In this document: piece after piece, positions 28,465 through 39,258 of the stretch | How the letters are laid out: each line of letters starts with the position of its first letter | Numbering within the stretch: the first letter of the stretch is position 1 | Assembly (NCBI RefSeq): GCF_030678915.1 | Contig: NZ_JAUUTZ010000007.1 | Coordinates: 62,001-126,000, forward strand | Origin: Paracoccus wurundjeri | Lineage (GTDB): Bacteria > Pseudomonadota > Alphaproteobacteria > Rhodobacterales > Rhodobacteraceae | Length of the DNA: 64,000 bases | Direction: 5' to 3' | Program-made: the position numbers and the translations under genes | The notes under the pieces: generated by a model | The model's database searches: none | Told to the model about the DNA's origin: nothing | What the model saw: the letters and a program-made list of their open reading frames with translations, nothing else

Positions 28465-28511
28465 CTCCGGTCCCGCCCGCGGATATCCACCACACCGAAC
28501 CGCATCATCTT

Positions 28512-29696
28512 TCAGGTGGTTGCGGCCGCGCCGTCATCATCCGCAAAGTCAGCGGTCCGTGCCAGCGGCGACATCAAAAGCGGCGCAAGCAGCAGCGCGG
28601 CAAGCCCCAGATAGATGGTCGAGAAACTCATGCTTTCGGCAAGAAAGCCGATGCTGCCCGGTGCCAGAAGAATTCCGGAATAACCCATCGTCGTCACCAC
28701 CGACAGTCCGACGCCCGGCGCCAGCAATGGCAGGTTCCCGGCGGCCGAGAACATGATCGGCACCAGATTGGCGATACCCAACCCCGCAAATCCGAAACCC
28801 ATGATCGCAATCAGCGGTTGCTGCGCCATGCCCGCAATTCCCAGCCCTGCAATCGCGATCGTCGCACTGATCCTCAAGGTCGTGACCGCGCCCAGTTTCT
28901 GCCGCAGAAAATCGCCCAGGAAGCGCAGAAGCGCCATAGTCGCGGCGCATGCCGCGAATGCCCAGCCGGACAGCGACAGCGACGCGCCCATCTCGCGCTG
29001 CAGATAGACCGCGCCCCAGTCCAGAATCGCCCCTTCGGGAATCATGCAGCACAAAGCCATAACCCCGATGATATAGGGAAGTGGCGAACGGGGAAGTCTT
29101 AGCGGCGTTCTCGCCTCGCGTTCATCAGGCGCATCCACCAGCATGCTTGGCAGCGCAAATGCCAAAACTGCGCAGAATGCCAGCGTGGCCAGAATCGCGT
29201 GACTAGCCTCGCCTAGTTCGGACAGGGCGACACCGCCCACCCCTGCCCCCACGACGCCGCCAAGGCTCCAGAATCCGTGGCAGGAAGACATGATGGCACG
29301 GCGGCGAATCCGCTCGACCGCGACGGCATTGGCGTTCATCGACACATCCATCCCGCCCATGAATCCGCCAAAGAGCAACACGGCGATCATGACAAGGATC
29401 AGGTTGGGCGCCAACGTCATCAGCAACAATGTCGGCACGCCCAGCAATGCGGACAGCTTCACGGCCCGCGCCGAACCGTGCCGTGCCGTCATCGCGCCGA
29501 AAACCGGCATGAGCGAGATCGATCCCAGCCCCAGGCACAGGACCACCATCCCGGCGGTGCTTTCGCTGATCTCGAGTCGTTCCATCAGAACCGGCAGTTT
29601 GGGCGCCCAACTGCCGATCATCATGCCATTGGCAAAGAAAAGCGCAGATACGGCCGTTCTGACCGAGCCGGTTGCCCGGCTAATCCCGACGGACAT
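28512..29696 (-). CDS. MFS transporter (YbjJ/FucP-like)
   Basis: A 394-residue inner-membrane carrier with about 12 hydrophobic segments. The first helix pair contains FFANGMMIGSWAPKLP, followed by the MFS loop in FGAMTARHGSARAVK, resembling E. coli YbjJ and fucose-permease relatives. The substrate is unknown; sugar or drug import/export are both possible. The ATG at 29696 is used because of GGAGG upstream; the frame extends into the next gene but encodes no plausible protein there. It is 25 bp downstream of the 2-hydroxyacid dehydrogenase gene and may be co-transcribed with it. Confidence 0.85.
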   Translation of the reverse strand: MSVGISRATGSVRTAVSALFFANGMMIGSWAPKLPVLMERLEISESTAGMVVLCLGLGSISLMPVFGAMTARHGSARAVKLSALLGVPTLLLMTLAPNLILVMIAVLLFGGFMGGMDVSMNANAVAVERIRRRAIMSSCHGFWSLGGVVGAGVGGVALSELGEASHAILATLAFCAVLAFALPSMLVDAPDEREARTPLRLPRSPLPYIIGVMALCCMIPEGAILDWGAVYLQREMGASLSLSGWAFAACAATMALLRFLGDFLRQKLGAVTTLRISATIAIAGLGIAGMAQQPLIAIMGFGFAGLGIANLVPIMFSAAGNLPLLAPGVGLSVVTTMGYSGILLAPGSIGFLAESMSFSTIYLGLAALLLAPLLMSPLARTADFADDDGAAATT

Positions 29697-29721
29697 GCAT
29701 GCCTCCGTACCGTCCCCTGAG

Positions 29722-30729
29722 TTAAAGCATCCCCGGCACGACCAGATCCGGCGGCCGATGCCCGTCCGCAAAGGTCTTGACGTTGATGATGACCTTCTCG
29801 CCCATCTCGTTACGTCCCTCGACCGTGGCCGACCCCATATGCGGCAACAGCACGACATTCGGCTGATCACGCAGGCGCGGGTTGATTTCATGCCCGTGCT
29901 CGAACACATCCAGCCCGGCTCCGGCAATCTCACCCGCGCGCAGCATCCGGGTCAGTGCATTTTCATCGATCACTTCGCCGCGCGAGGTATTCACCACCAC
30001 CGCGGTCGGCTTCAGCAATTTCAGCCGCCGGGCGTTCAGCAGGTGGAAGGTCGAAGGCGTATGCGGCGCATTCACGCTGACGATATCCATCCGCGCCAGC
30101 ATCTGGTCGAGACTTTCCCAATAGGTCGCCTGCAAGTCGTCCTCGATTTCCTGGCGCAGGCGACGGCGATTGTGATAATGCACCTGCATCCCGAAAACAT
30201 TCGCCCGCCGCGCCACGGCCTGCCCGATCCGCCCCATGCCAAGAATGCCAAGCCGCCGCCCGCCGACACGCCCGCCCAGATGCGCGGTCGGCGCCCAACC
30301 CTTCCAGCGACCCGCCTGCATTTCGGCCAGCCCCTCTGGAATGCGCCGGGTGACGGCCAGAATCAGGGCAATGGTCATATCTGCCGTATCCTCGGTCATC
30401 ACGCCGGGAGTATTCGACACCAGAACCCCACGCTGCCGTGCAGACATCACATCGATATGATCCACCCCAGCGCCGTAATTGGCGATCAGCTTCAGCCGCT
30501 CTCCTGCCTGCGCGAGCATATTCGCGTCGATATGATCAGTCACGGTCGGCACCAGAACGTCACATTCCTTCATCGCCGCGGATAATTCCTCGCGGGACAA
30601 TTTGCGGTCATCCTCGTTCAGATTGACATCGAACAATTCCTTCATCCGTGTCTCTATCGGCTCTGGCAGGCGGCGGGTTACGGTGACCCGAAGTTTCGGG
30701 CGCGACGATGTCGGGCTGGCTGCTTGCAT
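29722..30729 (-). CDS. D-2-hydroxyacid dehydrogenase (glyoxylate/hydroxypyruvate reductase-like)
   Basis: NAD(P)H-dependent oxidoreductase of 335 residues. It has the NAD-binding GILGMGRIGQAVARR, the substrate-loop NYGAGVDHID, the catalytic Arg in NTSRGEVIDE, Glu in DVFEHG and His in LLPHMGSAT. It most resembles glyoxylate reductases (GyaR type), but formate and phosphoglycerate dehydrogenases share these motifs, so the substrate is uncertain. GTGAGG precedes the ATG at 30729. Confidence 0.88.
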   Translation of the reverse strand: MQAASPTSSRPKLRVTVTRRLPEPIETRMKELFDVNLNEDDRKLSREELSAAMKECDVLVPTVTDHIDANMLAQAGERLKLIANYGAGVDHIDVMSARQRGVLVSNTPGVMTEDTADMTIALILAVTRRIPEGLAEMQAGRWKGWAPTAHLGGRVGGRRLGILGMGRIGQAVARRANVFGMQVHYHNRRRLRQEIEDDLQATYWESLDQMLARMDIVSVNAPHTPSTFHLLNARRLKLLKPTAVVVNTSRGEVIDENALTRMLRAGEIAGAGLDVFEHGHEINPRLRDQPNVVLLPHMGSATVEGRNEMGEKVIINVKTFADGHRPPDLVVPGML

Positions 30730-30919
30730 GATTGCCTCACTTTCTCGAAACCGTGCTGTAGGCGCACTTCCATTGCCGGGCGGCTTTTGGCAAACTGCCC
30801 GCGTTGAGGGGCAGGTACAAGACCCCGATCCGTCCGAACCCGGCAAAATCAGGCAAGAGCCCGGGGAGGCGCATGAATTTGACGGCCGCGTTTACCGGCC
30901 AGGCAGGAACGGAGAGCGG

Positions 30920-31540
30920 ATGACAAAAAGCGCGGTTATAGGAAATATAATCGCCGTGGCTGCGGCTATGGCGATCTGGTCGGCACATGGCATGGCTTTG
31001 GCAGAGATTTCCGGAACGGGCAGCGGTTCCGGTCAATTCCCCGACCCGCATGTTATCCTGGCGCAAAGCGAACTTCCGGCAAATGCGAAGATCGACCGCA
31101 ATGCCGGAGAAGAGCGTGGATCCGTCACGAACCTGCCACTCCCGCGTTATGTCAGCCTGAAAGGCAGCGAGGGCAATGCCCGTCGCGGTCCCAGCCTGTC
31201 ACATCGCATCGACTGGGTCTTCCGCCATGCGGGCATGCCGCTGCGCGTGGTGGCCGAGTTTGGCCATTGGCGACGGGTCGAAGATAAGGACGGCGCCGGT
31301 GGCTGGATCCATTACGCGCTGCTGTCCGGCGTTCGCACCGCAGTTGTCGTACAGGATATGGCCGAATTGCGCGCGCGCCCCAACCCGGATTCCGACGTCG
31401 TCGCACGGGCCGAATCCGGTGCGATCGTCAAACTGGGCGAATGCAATCCCGACTGGTGCAGCATTTCCGGCGGAGGTGAGCGTGGATGGGTGCCCAAAAC
31501 CGATATATGGGGCGCCGATCCGGGCGAAATCCGTGAATGA
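30920..31540 (+). CDS. Secreted bacterial SH3-domain protein
   Basis: A 206-residue protein with a signal peptide (~1-30) and then two bacterial SH3 (SH3_4-type) repeats: YVSLKGSEGNARRGPS...WVFRHAG and VQDMAELRARPNPDS, ending with GWVPKTDIWG. Such domains bind peptidoglycan or protein partners in the periplasm; no enzyme domain is attached. GGAGAG lies upstream of the ATG at 30920, which also begins the signal peptide. Confidence 0.82.
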   Translation: MTKSAVIGNIIAVAAAMAIWSAHGMALAEISGTGSGSGQFPDPHVILAQSELPANAKIDRNAGEERGSVTNLPLPRYVSLKGSEGNARRGPSLSHRIDWVFRHAGMPLRVVAEFGHWRRVEDKDGAGGWIHYALLSGVRTAVVVQDMAELRARPNPDSDVVARAESGAIVKLGECNPDWCSISGGGERGWVPKTDIWGADPGEIRE

Positions 31541-31550
31541 TACCGCCCCT

Positions 31551-31901
31551 TTACGAGCAGCGGTGATAATCGAACCGCTGATCCGCTTCACGCATGCTCA
31601 GCAGGTTTCCACTGCTTTTCAATGTCACGTTCCGCTCGAAGGTTTCACCTTCCCCTGAACAGATCAGGGTCGCCTGCAGCCCTTCGGCCCCCGCCGTTCC
31701 GGGCTGCATCCGGCACAGGGATTCATAGAAACGGAATTGATCGCCGGATATGGTCAGCCGGGTAACCGAGGAGTTATCACCGCAGGCTGCGGGATCAAGA
31801 TTGAATATCCCGTCCGTAATCTCGGGGCGGGGCGGTTCCTCGACGCACCCCGCAAGAAGAGCAGCAACGGCAATCGCGCAAATCGCTGAAATCCTGTGCA
31901 T
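31551..31901 (-). CDS. Small lipoprotein of unknown function
   Basis: A 116-residue protein with a lipoprotein signal ending in LLAGC (lipidated Cys near residue 19), then a small mature domain with four further cysteines (AACGD, SLCRM, LICSG, YHRCS). I do not recognise a family. GGGAGG lies upstream of the ATG at 31901. It is convergent with the SH3-protein gene. Confidence 0.7.
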   Translation of the reverse strand: MHRISAICAIAVAALLAGCVEEPPRPEITDGIFNLDPAACGDNSSVTRLTISGDQFRFYESLCRMQPGTAGAEGLQATLICSGEGETFERNVTLKSSGNLLSMREADQRFDYHRCS

Positions 31902-31974
31902 GATCCGTTTCCTCCCTGAACTCGGTCCATTTTCAGCCGCCCCGATCATCCTACCGCCACAGCGGCCGGGCAGA

Positions 31975-32268
31975 TCACGCCGGCGCAGATTCTTCGACGA
32001 TCACCAGATCACGTTCTGACGCGCCTTTCGCATGAGCCAGCGCGGTCTGATATTCGGGACTTTCGTAGCAGGCGACAGCAGCCTCGAAACTCGGGAAGCG
32101 GGCCACGACATTGCGGGACCGGTCATTACCCTCCATCTGCCGATATCGCCCGCCACGAGCCAAGAAGACCCCGCCATGGGCAGCGATCGCAGGGCCCGCC
32201 GCTTCGGCATAGCGACCGTAAGCCTCGGCATCGGTCACATGAACATGAGCAATCCACAGGGCAGTCAT
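31975..32268 (-). CDS. DUF1330 protein
   Basis: A 97-residue ferredoxin-like (dimeric alpha-beta barrel type) protein of the DUF1330 family: YRYAE-like helix, [10 protein letters not shown], and [17 protein letters not shown]. Function unknown. Its ATG overlaps the alaS stop (ATGA) and AGGAGA lies upstream, so it is translated together with alaS. Confidence 0.87.
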   Translation of the reverse strand: MTALWIAHVHVTDAEAYGRYAEAAGPAIAAHGGVFLARGGRYRQMEGNDRSRNVVARFPSFEAAVACYESPEYQTALAHAKGASERDLVIVEESAPA

Positions 32269-34922
32269 ACGGCATCTCCTATCAGTTTCTCGACTTCCGA
32301 AAACGCGTGCTCCGCGGCTTCCAGGCTGGGCGCGCCGCCCTGCGCGCGATCAGGACGTCCACCGCCACCCTTTCCGCCAAGCGCAGCAGTAGCGGCCTGA
32401 ACCATCGAAACGGCGGTGATGCGCCCGGTCAGATCCGAAGTCACCCCCGCCGCCACGGTCGCCTTGCCGTCCGCCTCTGCCAGAACCAGAACCGCACCAC
32501 TGCCCAATTGCGCCTTTATTTCATCGACAAGCGGGCCAAGCTCCTTGCCGGAAACGCCTTCGACTTTCCGCCCCAGGAATTTGATCCCGTTGATCTCCTT
32601 CGCGTCGACATCCCCGGCCCCGCCCATCGCAAGCTGCCGTTTCAGCTGCGCCAACTCGTTGGCAAGTGCCTTGCGCTCATCCGACAGCGCGCGAACCCGG
32701 TTCACGACATCCCCGGCCTGTGCCTTGAGGATACCCGCAATCTCGCCAAGTTGACGATCCGAATCGCGCAGATGCGCCAGTGCCGCCTGCCCGGTCAACG
32801 CCTCGATCCGGCGCACCCCGGCAGATGAGGCGCTGTCGGCAAGCAGTGCAAAAGCCCCGATATCGCCGGTACGCGCGACATGCGTGCCGCCGCAAAGTTC
32901 CAGCGAATAGGTCTTGCCATCATGCCCCTTTCCGCTTCCCTCCAGTTGCCCCATCGACACCACGCGAACCTCATCGCCGTATTTTTCGCCAAACAGGGCC
33001 TGAGCGCCGATCGCGCGCGCGTCATCGGGTGTCATGATCCGCGTCTCGACCGGTGCATTCTGGCGAATGAAACGGTTCACCTCGGCCTCGACATTCGCCA
33101 TTTCGCCGGGCGTGACCGCATGGTTATGGCTGAAATCGAAGCGCAACCGGTCCGGCGCGTTCAGACTGCCCCTTTGTGCGACATGCTCACCCAAGGTCCG
33201 CCGCAGAGCCTCGTGCAACAGATGCGTGGCCGAGTGATTGGCCCGGATATCTCCGCGCCGGTCATGATCCACCGCAAGCCGGGCGCCCTGCCCCGGTTTC
33301 AGACTGCCCAATGTGACCTCAGCGACATGGATGAACACCCCGGCGACTTTTTTCGTATCGGTTACCCGAGCCGCGCCGGTTTCCGTCTTGATCAATCCCG
33401 TATCGCCGACCTGCCCGCCCGACTCCGCATAGAAAGGCGACTGATTCACCACGATCTGAACCTGCTGACCTTCGCCCGCTTCTCCTATCTCGGCCGCGTC
33501 CTGGACCAGCGCCATGATCTGGCCTTCTGCCTCTTCGGTATCGTAGCCCAGAAACTCGGTCGCGCCATGTTTTTCGGCCAGATCGTACCAGATCGCCGCA
33601 TCCCTGGTTTCACCGCTGCCGGCCCATGCCGCGCGGGCCTTGGCTTTCTGCTCGGCCATGGCCTTGTCGAAACCTTCGGTATCGACCGCCCGGCCCCGTT
33701 CACGCAACGCGTCCTGCGTCAGATCAAGCGGGAAACCGTATGTATCGTAAAGTTTGAACGCCGCCTCACCGGGAAGATTGGCGCCTTCGGGCAGTTTCGT
33801 CACTTCATCATCCAGCAGCCGCAGCCCGCGATCCAATGTCTGCCGGAAGCGGGTCTCTTCGCTTCGCAGAGTCTCTTCGATCAATGCCTGCGCGCGCCTT
33901 AGTTCGGGATATGCTCCACCCATCTTTTGCAGCAATGCCGGAACCAGCCGGTACATGACCGGATCCTGCGCGCCCAGCATATGCGCATGCCGCATCGCCC
34001 GCCGCATGATCCGGCGCAGCACATAGCCGCGGCCTTCATTCGAGGGCATCACGCCATCCGCAATCAGGAAGCTGGTCGAGCGCAGATGATCCGCGATAAC
34101 CCGGTGATGGACCTTGCCGGGTCCGTCGGGATCGCTGTTGGTCGCATGCGCGCTGGCCTCGATCAGGCTGCGCATCAGATCGGTATCGTAATTGTCATGC
34201 TTGCCCTGCAAAAGCGCACCGATCCGCTCCAATCCCATGCCGGTATCGATCGACTGCATGTCGAGTTCGCGCATCGAGCCGTCCTCGAACTGCTCGTTCT
34301 GCATGAAGACAAGGTTCCAGATCTCGATGAACCGGTCGCCATCCTCATCCGCGCTGCCCGGAGGTCCACCCCAGATATGATCGCCGTGATCAAAGAAAAT
34401 CTCGGTACAGGGACCGCAAGGACCGGTCGGTCCCATCTGCCAGAAATTGTCGCTGGTCTTGATGCGGATGATCCGGTCATCAGAAAGGCCAGCAACCTTC
34501 TTCCAGATATTCGCCGCCTCGTCATCGGTATGATAAACCGTGACCAGCAATTTATCTTTCGGAATGTCGAAATCCCGGGTCAGAAGTTCCCAGGCATAGG
34601 GAATGGCGTCTTCCTTGAAATAATCCCCAAAGCTGAAATTCCCCAGCATTTCAAAGAATGTATGATGTCTGGCTGTATAGCCGACATTGTCCAGATCGTT
34701 ATGTTTGCCACCCGCACGAACGCATTTTTGCGATGTCGTGGCACGTGTGTAATCGCGCGTTTCAACCCCGGTGAACAGGTTCTTGAACTGAACCATGCCC
34801 GAATTGGTGAACATCAGAGTCGGATCATTCCGCGGTACAAGCGGGCTGCTGTCGACGACCTGATGACCATTTCTTTCGAAATAGCTCAGGAAAGTGGATC
34901 GGATGTCGTTCAGACTGGGCAT
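32265..34922 (-). CDS. alaS: Alanyl-tRNA synthetase
   Basis: Charges tRNA-Ala. The 885-residue protein starts with the class II catalytic core ([31 protein letters not shown]), followed by the tRNA-binding region, the editing domain with zinc-site motifs (HSATHLLH and CGGTHV), and the C-Ala domain with the coiled coil and a Gly-rich [15 protein letters not shown] segment. The ATG at 34922 matches the family start. Upstream is recA in the same orientation, 231 bp away. Confidence 0.97.
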   Translation of the reverse strand: MPSLNDIRSTFLSYFERNGHQVVDSSPLVPRNDPTLMFTNSGMVQFKNLFTGVETRDYTRATTSQKCVRAGGKHNDLDNVGYTARHHTFFEMLGNFSFGDYFKEDAIPYAWELLTRDFDIPKDKLLVTVYHTDDEAANIWKKVAGLSDDRIIRIKTSDNFWQMGPTGPCGPCTEIFFDHGDHIWGGPPGSADEDGDRFIEIWNLVFMQNEQFEDGSMRELDMQSIDTGMGLERIGALLQGKHDNYDTDLMRSLIEASAHATNSDPDGPGKVHHRVIADHLRSTSFLIADGVMPSNEGRGYVLRRIMRRAMRHAHMLGAQDPVMYRLVPALLQKMGGAYPELRRAQALIEETLRSEETRFRQTLDRGLRLLDDEVTKLPEGANLPGEAAFKLYDTYGFPLDLTQDALRERGRAVDTEGFDKAMAEQKAKARAAWAGSGETRDAAIWYDLAEKHGATEFLGYDTEEAEGQIMALVQDAAEIGEAGEGQQVQIVVNQSPFYAESGGQVGDTGLIKTETGAARVTDTKKVAGVFIHVAEVTLGSLKPGQGARLAVDHDRRGDIRANHSATHLLHEALRRTLGEHVAQRGSLNAPDRLRFDFSHNHAVTPGEMANVEAEVNRFIRQNAPVETRIMTPDDARAIGAQALFGEKYGDEVRVVSMGQLEGSGKGHDGKTYSLELCGGTHVARTGDIGAFALLADSASSAGVRRIEALTGQAALAHLRDSDRQLGEIAGILKAQAGDVVNRVRALSDERKALANELAQLKRQLAMGGAGDVDAKEINGIKFLGRKVEGVSGKELGPLVDEIKAQLGSGAVLVLAEADGKATVAAGVTSDLTGRITAVSMVQAATAALGGKGGGGRPDRAQGGAPSLEAAEHAFSEVEKLIGDAV

Positions 34923-35153
34923 ATGGGGCCTTTTTCGCAAAACATTCGCGTCAACCCGGTCAGAGCCGGGCCGTTCTACGGTCTAGCCCCAGCCAATGCG
35001 GCTGTCCAGCGATCCTGTTCATGCCTCCTGATTTCCGCTGTTGCGGAAACTGCAGATCGTTCATGACTTCCGGGCGCCGGTTTCCGCCATTCGCGCGGCA
35101 ACCCCACGCCCGGAGTTGATCTATTGCACGTCAGCTTTTCGCGGGGACAGGGC

Positions 35154-36218
35154 TCAATCCTCGCCAAGAACCTCATCTTCGCCGGACGCGAAATCAAGCC
35201 CGTGGCTTGCCCGGATCTTATCCTCCAGCGCAAGCGCGACATCGGGATGGTCGCGCAGATATTGCTTGGCATTTTCGCGCCCCTGTCCGATCCGCTCGTC
35301 ACCATGCGAATACCAGGCACCCGATTTCTCTACCACGCCAGCCTTCACCCCCAGGTCGATCAGTTCTCCGACCTTACTGATCCCCTCGCCATACATGATA
35401 TCGAACTCGACCTGACGGAATGGCGGCGCGACCTTGTTCTTGACCACCTTCACCCGAGTCGTATTACCGACCACTTCATCACGGTCCTTGATCGAACCGA
35501 TGCGGCGGATATCCAGACGCACGGATGCGTAGAATTTCAGTGCATTTCCACCTGATGTCGTTTCAGGGCTGCCAAACATCACGCCGATCTTCATGCGAAT
35601 CTGGTTGATGAAGATCACCATGCAGTTCGAACGTCCGATACTGGCGGTCAGCTTGCGCATTGCCTGGCTCATCAACCGGGCCTGAGCGCCAACCTGATGA
35701 TCGCCCATATCTCCTTCGATCTCTGCCTTTGGGGTCAGGGCCGCGACCGAATCGACCACCACCATGCTGACCGCACCCGAGCGCACCAGCGTATCGACAA
35801 TTTCAAGCGCCTGCTCGCCCGTATCAGGCTGAGAAATCAGAAGCTCGTCCAGATTCACGCCCAGTTTGCGCGCATATTGCGGATCAAGCGCATGTTCGGC
35901 GTCCACAAATGCGCAAACACCGCCTTTTTTCTGTTCTTCGGCCACGGCATGAAGGGTCAGGGTGGTTTTACCGCTGCTTTCAGGGCCATAGATCTCGATG
36001 ATCCGGCCCTTGGGCAGGCCGCCGATCCCTAAGGCGATATCAAGCCCCAGCGAACCCGTCGAGGTCGATTCGATCTCGGCCACGGGATTGTCGGCCCCCA
36101 GCTTCATGATGGAACCCCTGCCGAACTGCCGTTCGATCTGGGCAAGCGCGCTGTCCAAAGCCTTTTGCTTGTCTGCACTGCGTTTGTCGTTCATGTCCAA
36201 GATGCTCGCCATTGCCAT
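35154..36218 (-). CDS. recA: Recombinase RecA
   Basis: DNA strand exchange protein and SOS co-protease. The 354-residue protein has Walker A GPESSGKT (78-85), the Walker B segment VVVDSVAAL, and the L2 loop region around [17 protein letters not shown] lies upstream of the ATG. A GTTC-N7-GTTC LexA box 60 bp upstream indicates SOS control. It is divergent from the sulfotransferase-like gene. Confidence 0.98.
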   Translation of the reverse strand: MAMASILDMNDKRSADKQKALDSALAQIERQFGRGSIMKLGADNPVAEIESTSTGSLGLDIALGIGGLPKGRIIEIYGPESSGKTTLTLHAVAEEQKKGGVCAFVDAEHALDPQYARKLGVNLDELLISQPDTGEQALEIVDTLVRSGAVSMVVVDSVAALTPKAEIEGDMGDHQVGAQARLMSQAMRKLTASIGRSNCMVIFINQIRMKIGVMFGSPETTSGGNALKFYASVRLDIRRIGSIKDRDEVVGNTTRVKVVKNKVAPPFRQVEFDIMYGEGISKVGELIDLGVKAGVVEKSGAWYSHGDERIGQGRENAKQYLRDHPDVALALEDKIRASHGLDFASGEDEVLGED

Positions 36219-36277
36219 AATCTCTTGTCCTTATTTCATAGCCCCGCTTGCGGAGCAATCTGCCCGATAGCCTGGAT

Positions 36278-36292
36278 GTTCACTTCTTGTTC
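36278..36292. promoter_or_regulatory. LexA (SOS) box of recA
   Basis: GTTCACTTCTTGTTC is an exact match to the alphaproteobacterial SOS operator GTTC-N7-GTTC. It lies 60-74 bp upstream of the recA start, where it would overlap the promoter. Confidence 0.85.
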
Positions 36293-36457
36293 TAATTTTT
36301 AATGCGCCATAATCGAATGTTTTTCAAGTCCCGATTGTCTTTCGCGATTGTTCCCTGCCCATCATGATCTCTATTCCTCAAGAAAAGATTTACATCTTGC
36401 CTTTGCGCCGATATCCCGGCCCTCGCCATCTCACGGGAGGCGACGAAAGGTATATTT

Positions 36458-37045
36458 ATGCTGATTTTCTGGGAACAACGGCTTGTATTTTTGGCCACCC
36501 CAAAAGCCGGTTCGACCGCAATTGCCATGGCGCTCGAATCCTTGGCGACGACCTCGATCCAACGACCGGCATCGATGAAACATACTGACATTTCTACATT
36601 TCACAGGCATGTCGCCCCGTGGCTTGCAGCACAGACAGGGGCCGAATTCACCACGGTTGCCCTGATGCGGGAACCGGTGGATTGGCTGCGCAGCTGGTAC
36701 CGCTTTCGCCTGCGCGATGATCTGGACGATCCCGAACACCTTATGGACGGTGTCAGTTTCGAACGCTTTGCGAAGCTTTATGCCGAGGAAGATGGTCCAC
36801 AATCTCTTGGCATCGGCAGTCAGGCCCCCTTCCTGCAGACGAACGAGCATCGGGTGGATCGAATCTTCCGTTATGAGAATATCGGCGGATTCGTGGAATT
36901 TCTTGAAGATCGGTTGGATTGCGCAGTGGAATTGCCGCGGGCAAACGTCCCGCCAACCGTGGATGTCGAGTTGTCATCCGAACAGGAAGAGCGTCTGCGC
37001 CAAACCATGCAGGAGGATCTGCAGCTTTACGCGGCAATCGAGTAA
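36458..37045 (+). CDS. Sulfotransferase-like protein
   Basis: A 195-residue protein with the two PAPS-binding elements of sulfotransferases: FLATPKAGSTAIAMAL near the N-terminus (5'-phosphosulfate loop) and MREPVDWLRSWYRFR (~69-83, 3'-phosphate site). It is shorter than classical enzymes and close to the family in Rhodobacterales sometimes labelled 'gamma-glutamyl kinase', a name its sequence does not support. The acceptor is unknown. It is divergent from recA and convergent with cckA, with only 10 bp between stops. Confidence 0.72.
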   Translation: MLIFWEQRLVFLATPKAGSTAIAMALESLATTSIQRPASMKHTDISTFHRHVAPWLAAQTGAEFTTVALMREPVDWLRSWYRFRLRDDLDDPEHLMDGVSFERFAKLYAEEDGPQSLGIGSQAPFLQTNEHRVDRIFRYENIGGFVEFLEDRLDCAVELPRANVPPTVDVELSSEQEERLRQTMQEDLQLYAAIE

Positions 37046-37055
37046 CGCTTGCGCT

Positions 37056-39167
37056 CTAGCGCCCGGATGCTCCTGCGATTACGGGATCCGCAAGCTGATC
37101 CTGAACCACCTGAACGAGTTCGGTCAGCGTGAAGGGCTTGGCCAGAAAAACCGAATGCGGCACCGGTAACTGATCGTTGCCAAAGATATCTTCCGAATAG
37201 CCGGACATGAAAACCACTTTCGTCCCGGGCCGTTCCTCTAGCGCCGCGCGAACCCAACCTGGCCCGTCCATTCCCCCCGGCATAATCACATCGGTCACGA
37301 AAAGGTCAGGTGTGAATTCGGCATCGGCAAGCAATGCCAGTGCCGCTTCCGCACCATCGGCTTCGCATACCTCATATCCTTTCAGCTTCAGGGCACGCGT
37401 CGCCACGGCACGAACCGAGGCTTCATCCTCGACCAGCAGGATCGTCGCCGGTCGATCGGGAATTACCGGAAAGGCAGCACCGGGGCTATCCGGAGTCGCT
37501 GATGGCTCATATTCGCCTTCCGGCTGCTGCGGGAGGTAGATCGAAAAACATGTCCCGCGCCCCGGCTCGCTGTCGCACAGGATATGGCCACCGGTCTGCC
37601 GCACGATTCCATAAACGGTCGAAAGCCCCAAACCGGTTCCCTCGCCAACAGCTTTGGTGGTGAAGAATGGTTCGAAAATCTTGCTCATGTTCTTGGGTGA
37701 GATCCCACAGCCGGTATCAGCCACGGTAATACAGACATATTCCCCAGCAGGCAGGGTATTTCCTTCCTGCATCAATGGTGTGTCCAGAATCCGGTTTTCA
37801 GTGGCAAGCCTGATTTCGCCGCCCTCAGGCATGGCATCACGTGCGTTGACGACCAGATTCATAATGACTTGCTCCAGCAGCCTGCGATCGGCCCGGATCG
37901 GCTTTAATGACGGGTCGTGACTGATCTGAAGCGATGCCCGGCCACCGACAAGTCGATTCAGCAGATGCGTCAGATCGGCCAGGGTATCGCGGAGGTCAAG
38001 TCGTTCGAGTTTGAGTGTCTGCTTTCTTGAGAAGGACAGAAGCTGCCCGACAAGTGCCGCCGCACGGTTGGCGTTCTGACTGATCTGATCCAAATCGGCA
38101 TAATCCAGATCGGATTTGTCATGTCGCAGCATCAACAAATCGCAATGCCCGCGAATCGCGGTCAGAAGATTGTTGAAATCATGTGCGATTCCGCCGGCAA
38201 GCTGTCCGATAGCCTGCATTTTCTGGCTTTGAACGAATTGCGCTTCAAGCGTTTTCAACTCACTTGCATCGGTCAGGGCCACAAGGAATTCCGAAGAACC
38301 CGATACCATCGGCACCAGCGCAATCTGGATATAGCGCTCCGTCAGATCGGTACATTCAGGATGGCGCAGACGCAACATTTCTGTTCTGTCTTCCACTCGC
38401 CTGGACAGCATATCCTCGAGCCAGCTTCCGGCAGGTTGGTTCATATCGTCAAAAATATCTTCTAAGGAAATGATATTTCTTGATTTATCTGAAAGAAAAT
38501 TTCCCAATAAACGTCGTGCAGAGGCATTGGCATAAAGGATGTGCCCGTCAGATGTCAGGCGAAGCAAGGCAATCGGAATAAGTTCTAAATTTTCATGATT
38601 ATTATTATAATTTTTTGTAAATAAATAATTTTTAGATACATCATCAAGATGGGTTATCGACCAGCGCAATTGCGTCAGCCCGGTTATCCACCTGACTGCG
38701 AGCGCAATATTCCCGCTCAGCGTGATCTCGGCGATACCGTCCTGCATGGCCCGAGCCGACCAGTCCAGGCGCGCACCGTCGCAATCTGCACGAAACCTGG
38801 AAATCAAAACATTGATATTCCTACCGGTAATGTCGCCAATCTCACCTATTGCCGCAGCGTTTTGCAAGATGACCTGTCCGTCCGGGTCACAAATCCAGAT
38901 CGGCCCGGTTGCCGCCTCGATCTCGCGTCTGGTGACGGCAAGCGCCCGGCGCTGGAAGATACTTCGTGAAAGATGGGCAATGGCAAACGCGCCGCCGATC
39001 CAAAACCAGCCTATTGCCACGCCGGCGACAAAGATTGTGATTTTCCCGGCCCCTGCCTCGGGCATATAGAGCAACATCGTGAATGGGAGCACTACCGACA
39101 TCAAAAAGAGCGGAAGCAACCATCGTATATTGCGGGAAAGGCCAAGGAATCCTTCGGAACTGGTCAT
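37056..39167 (-). CDS. cckA: Hybrid histidine kinase CckA
   Basis: Cell-cycle kinase/phosphatase that feeds phosphate through ChpT to CtrA. The 703-residue protein has two N-terminal membrane helices (~12-65), PAS-like regions, and the kinase core with the phospho-acceptor His in GGIAHDFNNLL. It has the ATPase motifs NLVVNARDAMP, DTGCGI and GTGLGLSTVYG, and a C-terminal receiver domain with the acceptor Asp in LFVTDVIMPGG. The ATG at 39167 is preferred for GGGAG spacing; an ATG three codons earlier is possible. ctrA lies 6 kb away in this window. Confidence 0.9.
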   Translation of the reverse strand: MTSSEGFLGLSRNIRWLLPLFLMSVVLPFTMLLYMPEAGAGKITIFVAGVAIGWFWIGGAFAIAHLSRSIFQRRALAVTRREIEAATGPIWICDPDGQVILQNAAAIGEIGDITGRNINVLISRFRADCDGARLDWSARAMQDGIAEITLSGNIALAVRWITGLTQLRWSITHLDDVSKNYLFTKNYNNNHENLELIPIALLRLTSDGHILYANASARRLLGNFLSDKSRNIISLEDIFDDMNQPAGSWLEDMLSRRVEDRTEMLRLRHPECTDLTERYIQIALVPMVSGSSEFLVALTDASELKTLEAQFVQSQKMQAIGQLAGGIAHDFNNLLTAIRGHCDLLMLRHDKSDLDYADLDQISQNANRAAALVGQLLSFSRKQTLKLERLDLRDTLADLTHLLNRLVGGRASLQISHDPSLKPIRADRRLLEQVIMNLVVNARDAMPEGGEIRLATENRILDTPLMQEGNTLPAGEYVCITVADTGCGISPKNMSKIFEPFFTTKAVGEGTGLGLSTVYGIVRQTGGHILCDSEPGRGTCFSIYLPQQPEGEYEPSATPDSPGAAFPVIPDRPATILLVEDEASVRAVATRALKLKGYEVCEADGAEAALALLADAEFTPDLFVTDVIMPGGMDGPGWVRAALEERPGTKVVFMSGYSEDIFGNDQLPVPHSVFLAKPFTLTELVQVVQDQLADPVIAGASGR

Positions 39168-39258
39168 GCAAATCATACTCCCACAAAGCCGGACAGCTTG
39201 GCTTTGCGGTTAAACTGTTGAAATTCCCTTAATCGAGAAAATTTCGATAGCACAACCT

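Noticed and set aside
29290..30585. 431-codon plus-strand frame
   Set aside because: Antisense to the MFS and D-2-hydroxyacid dehydrogenase genes; translation is His/Pro/Arg-rich without motifs.
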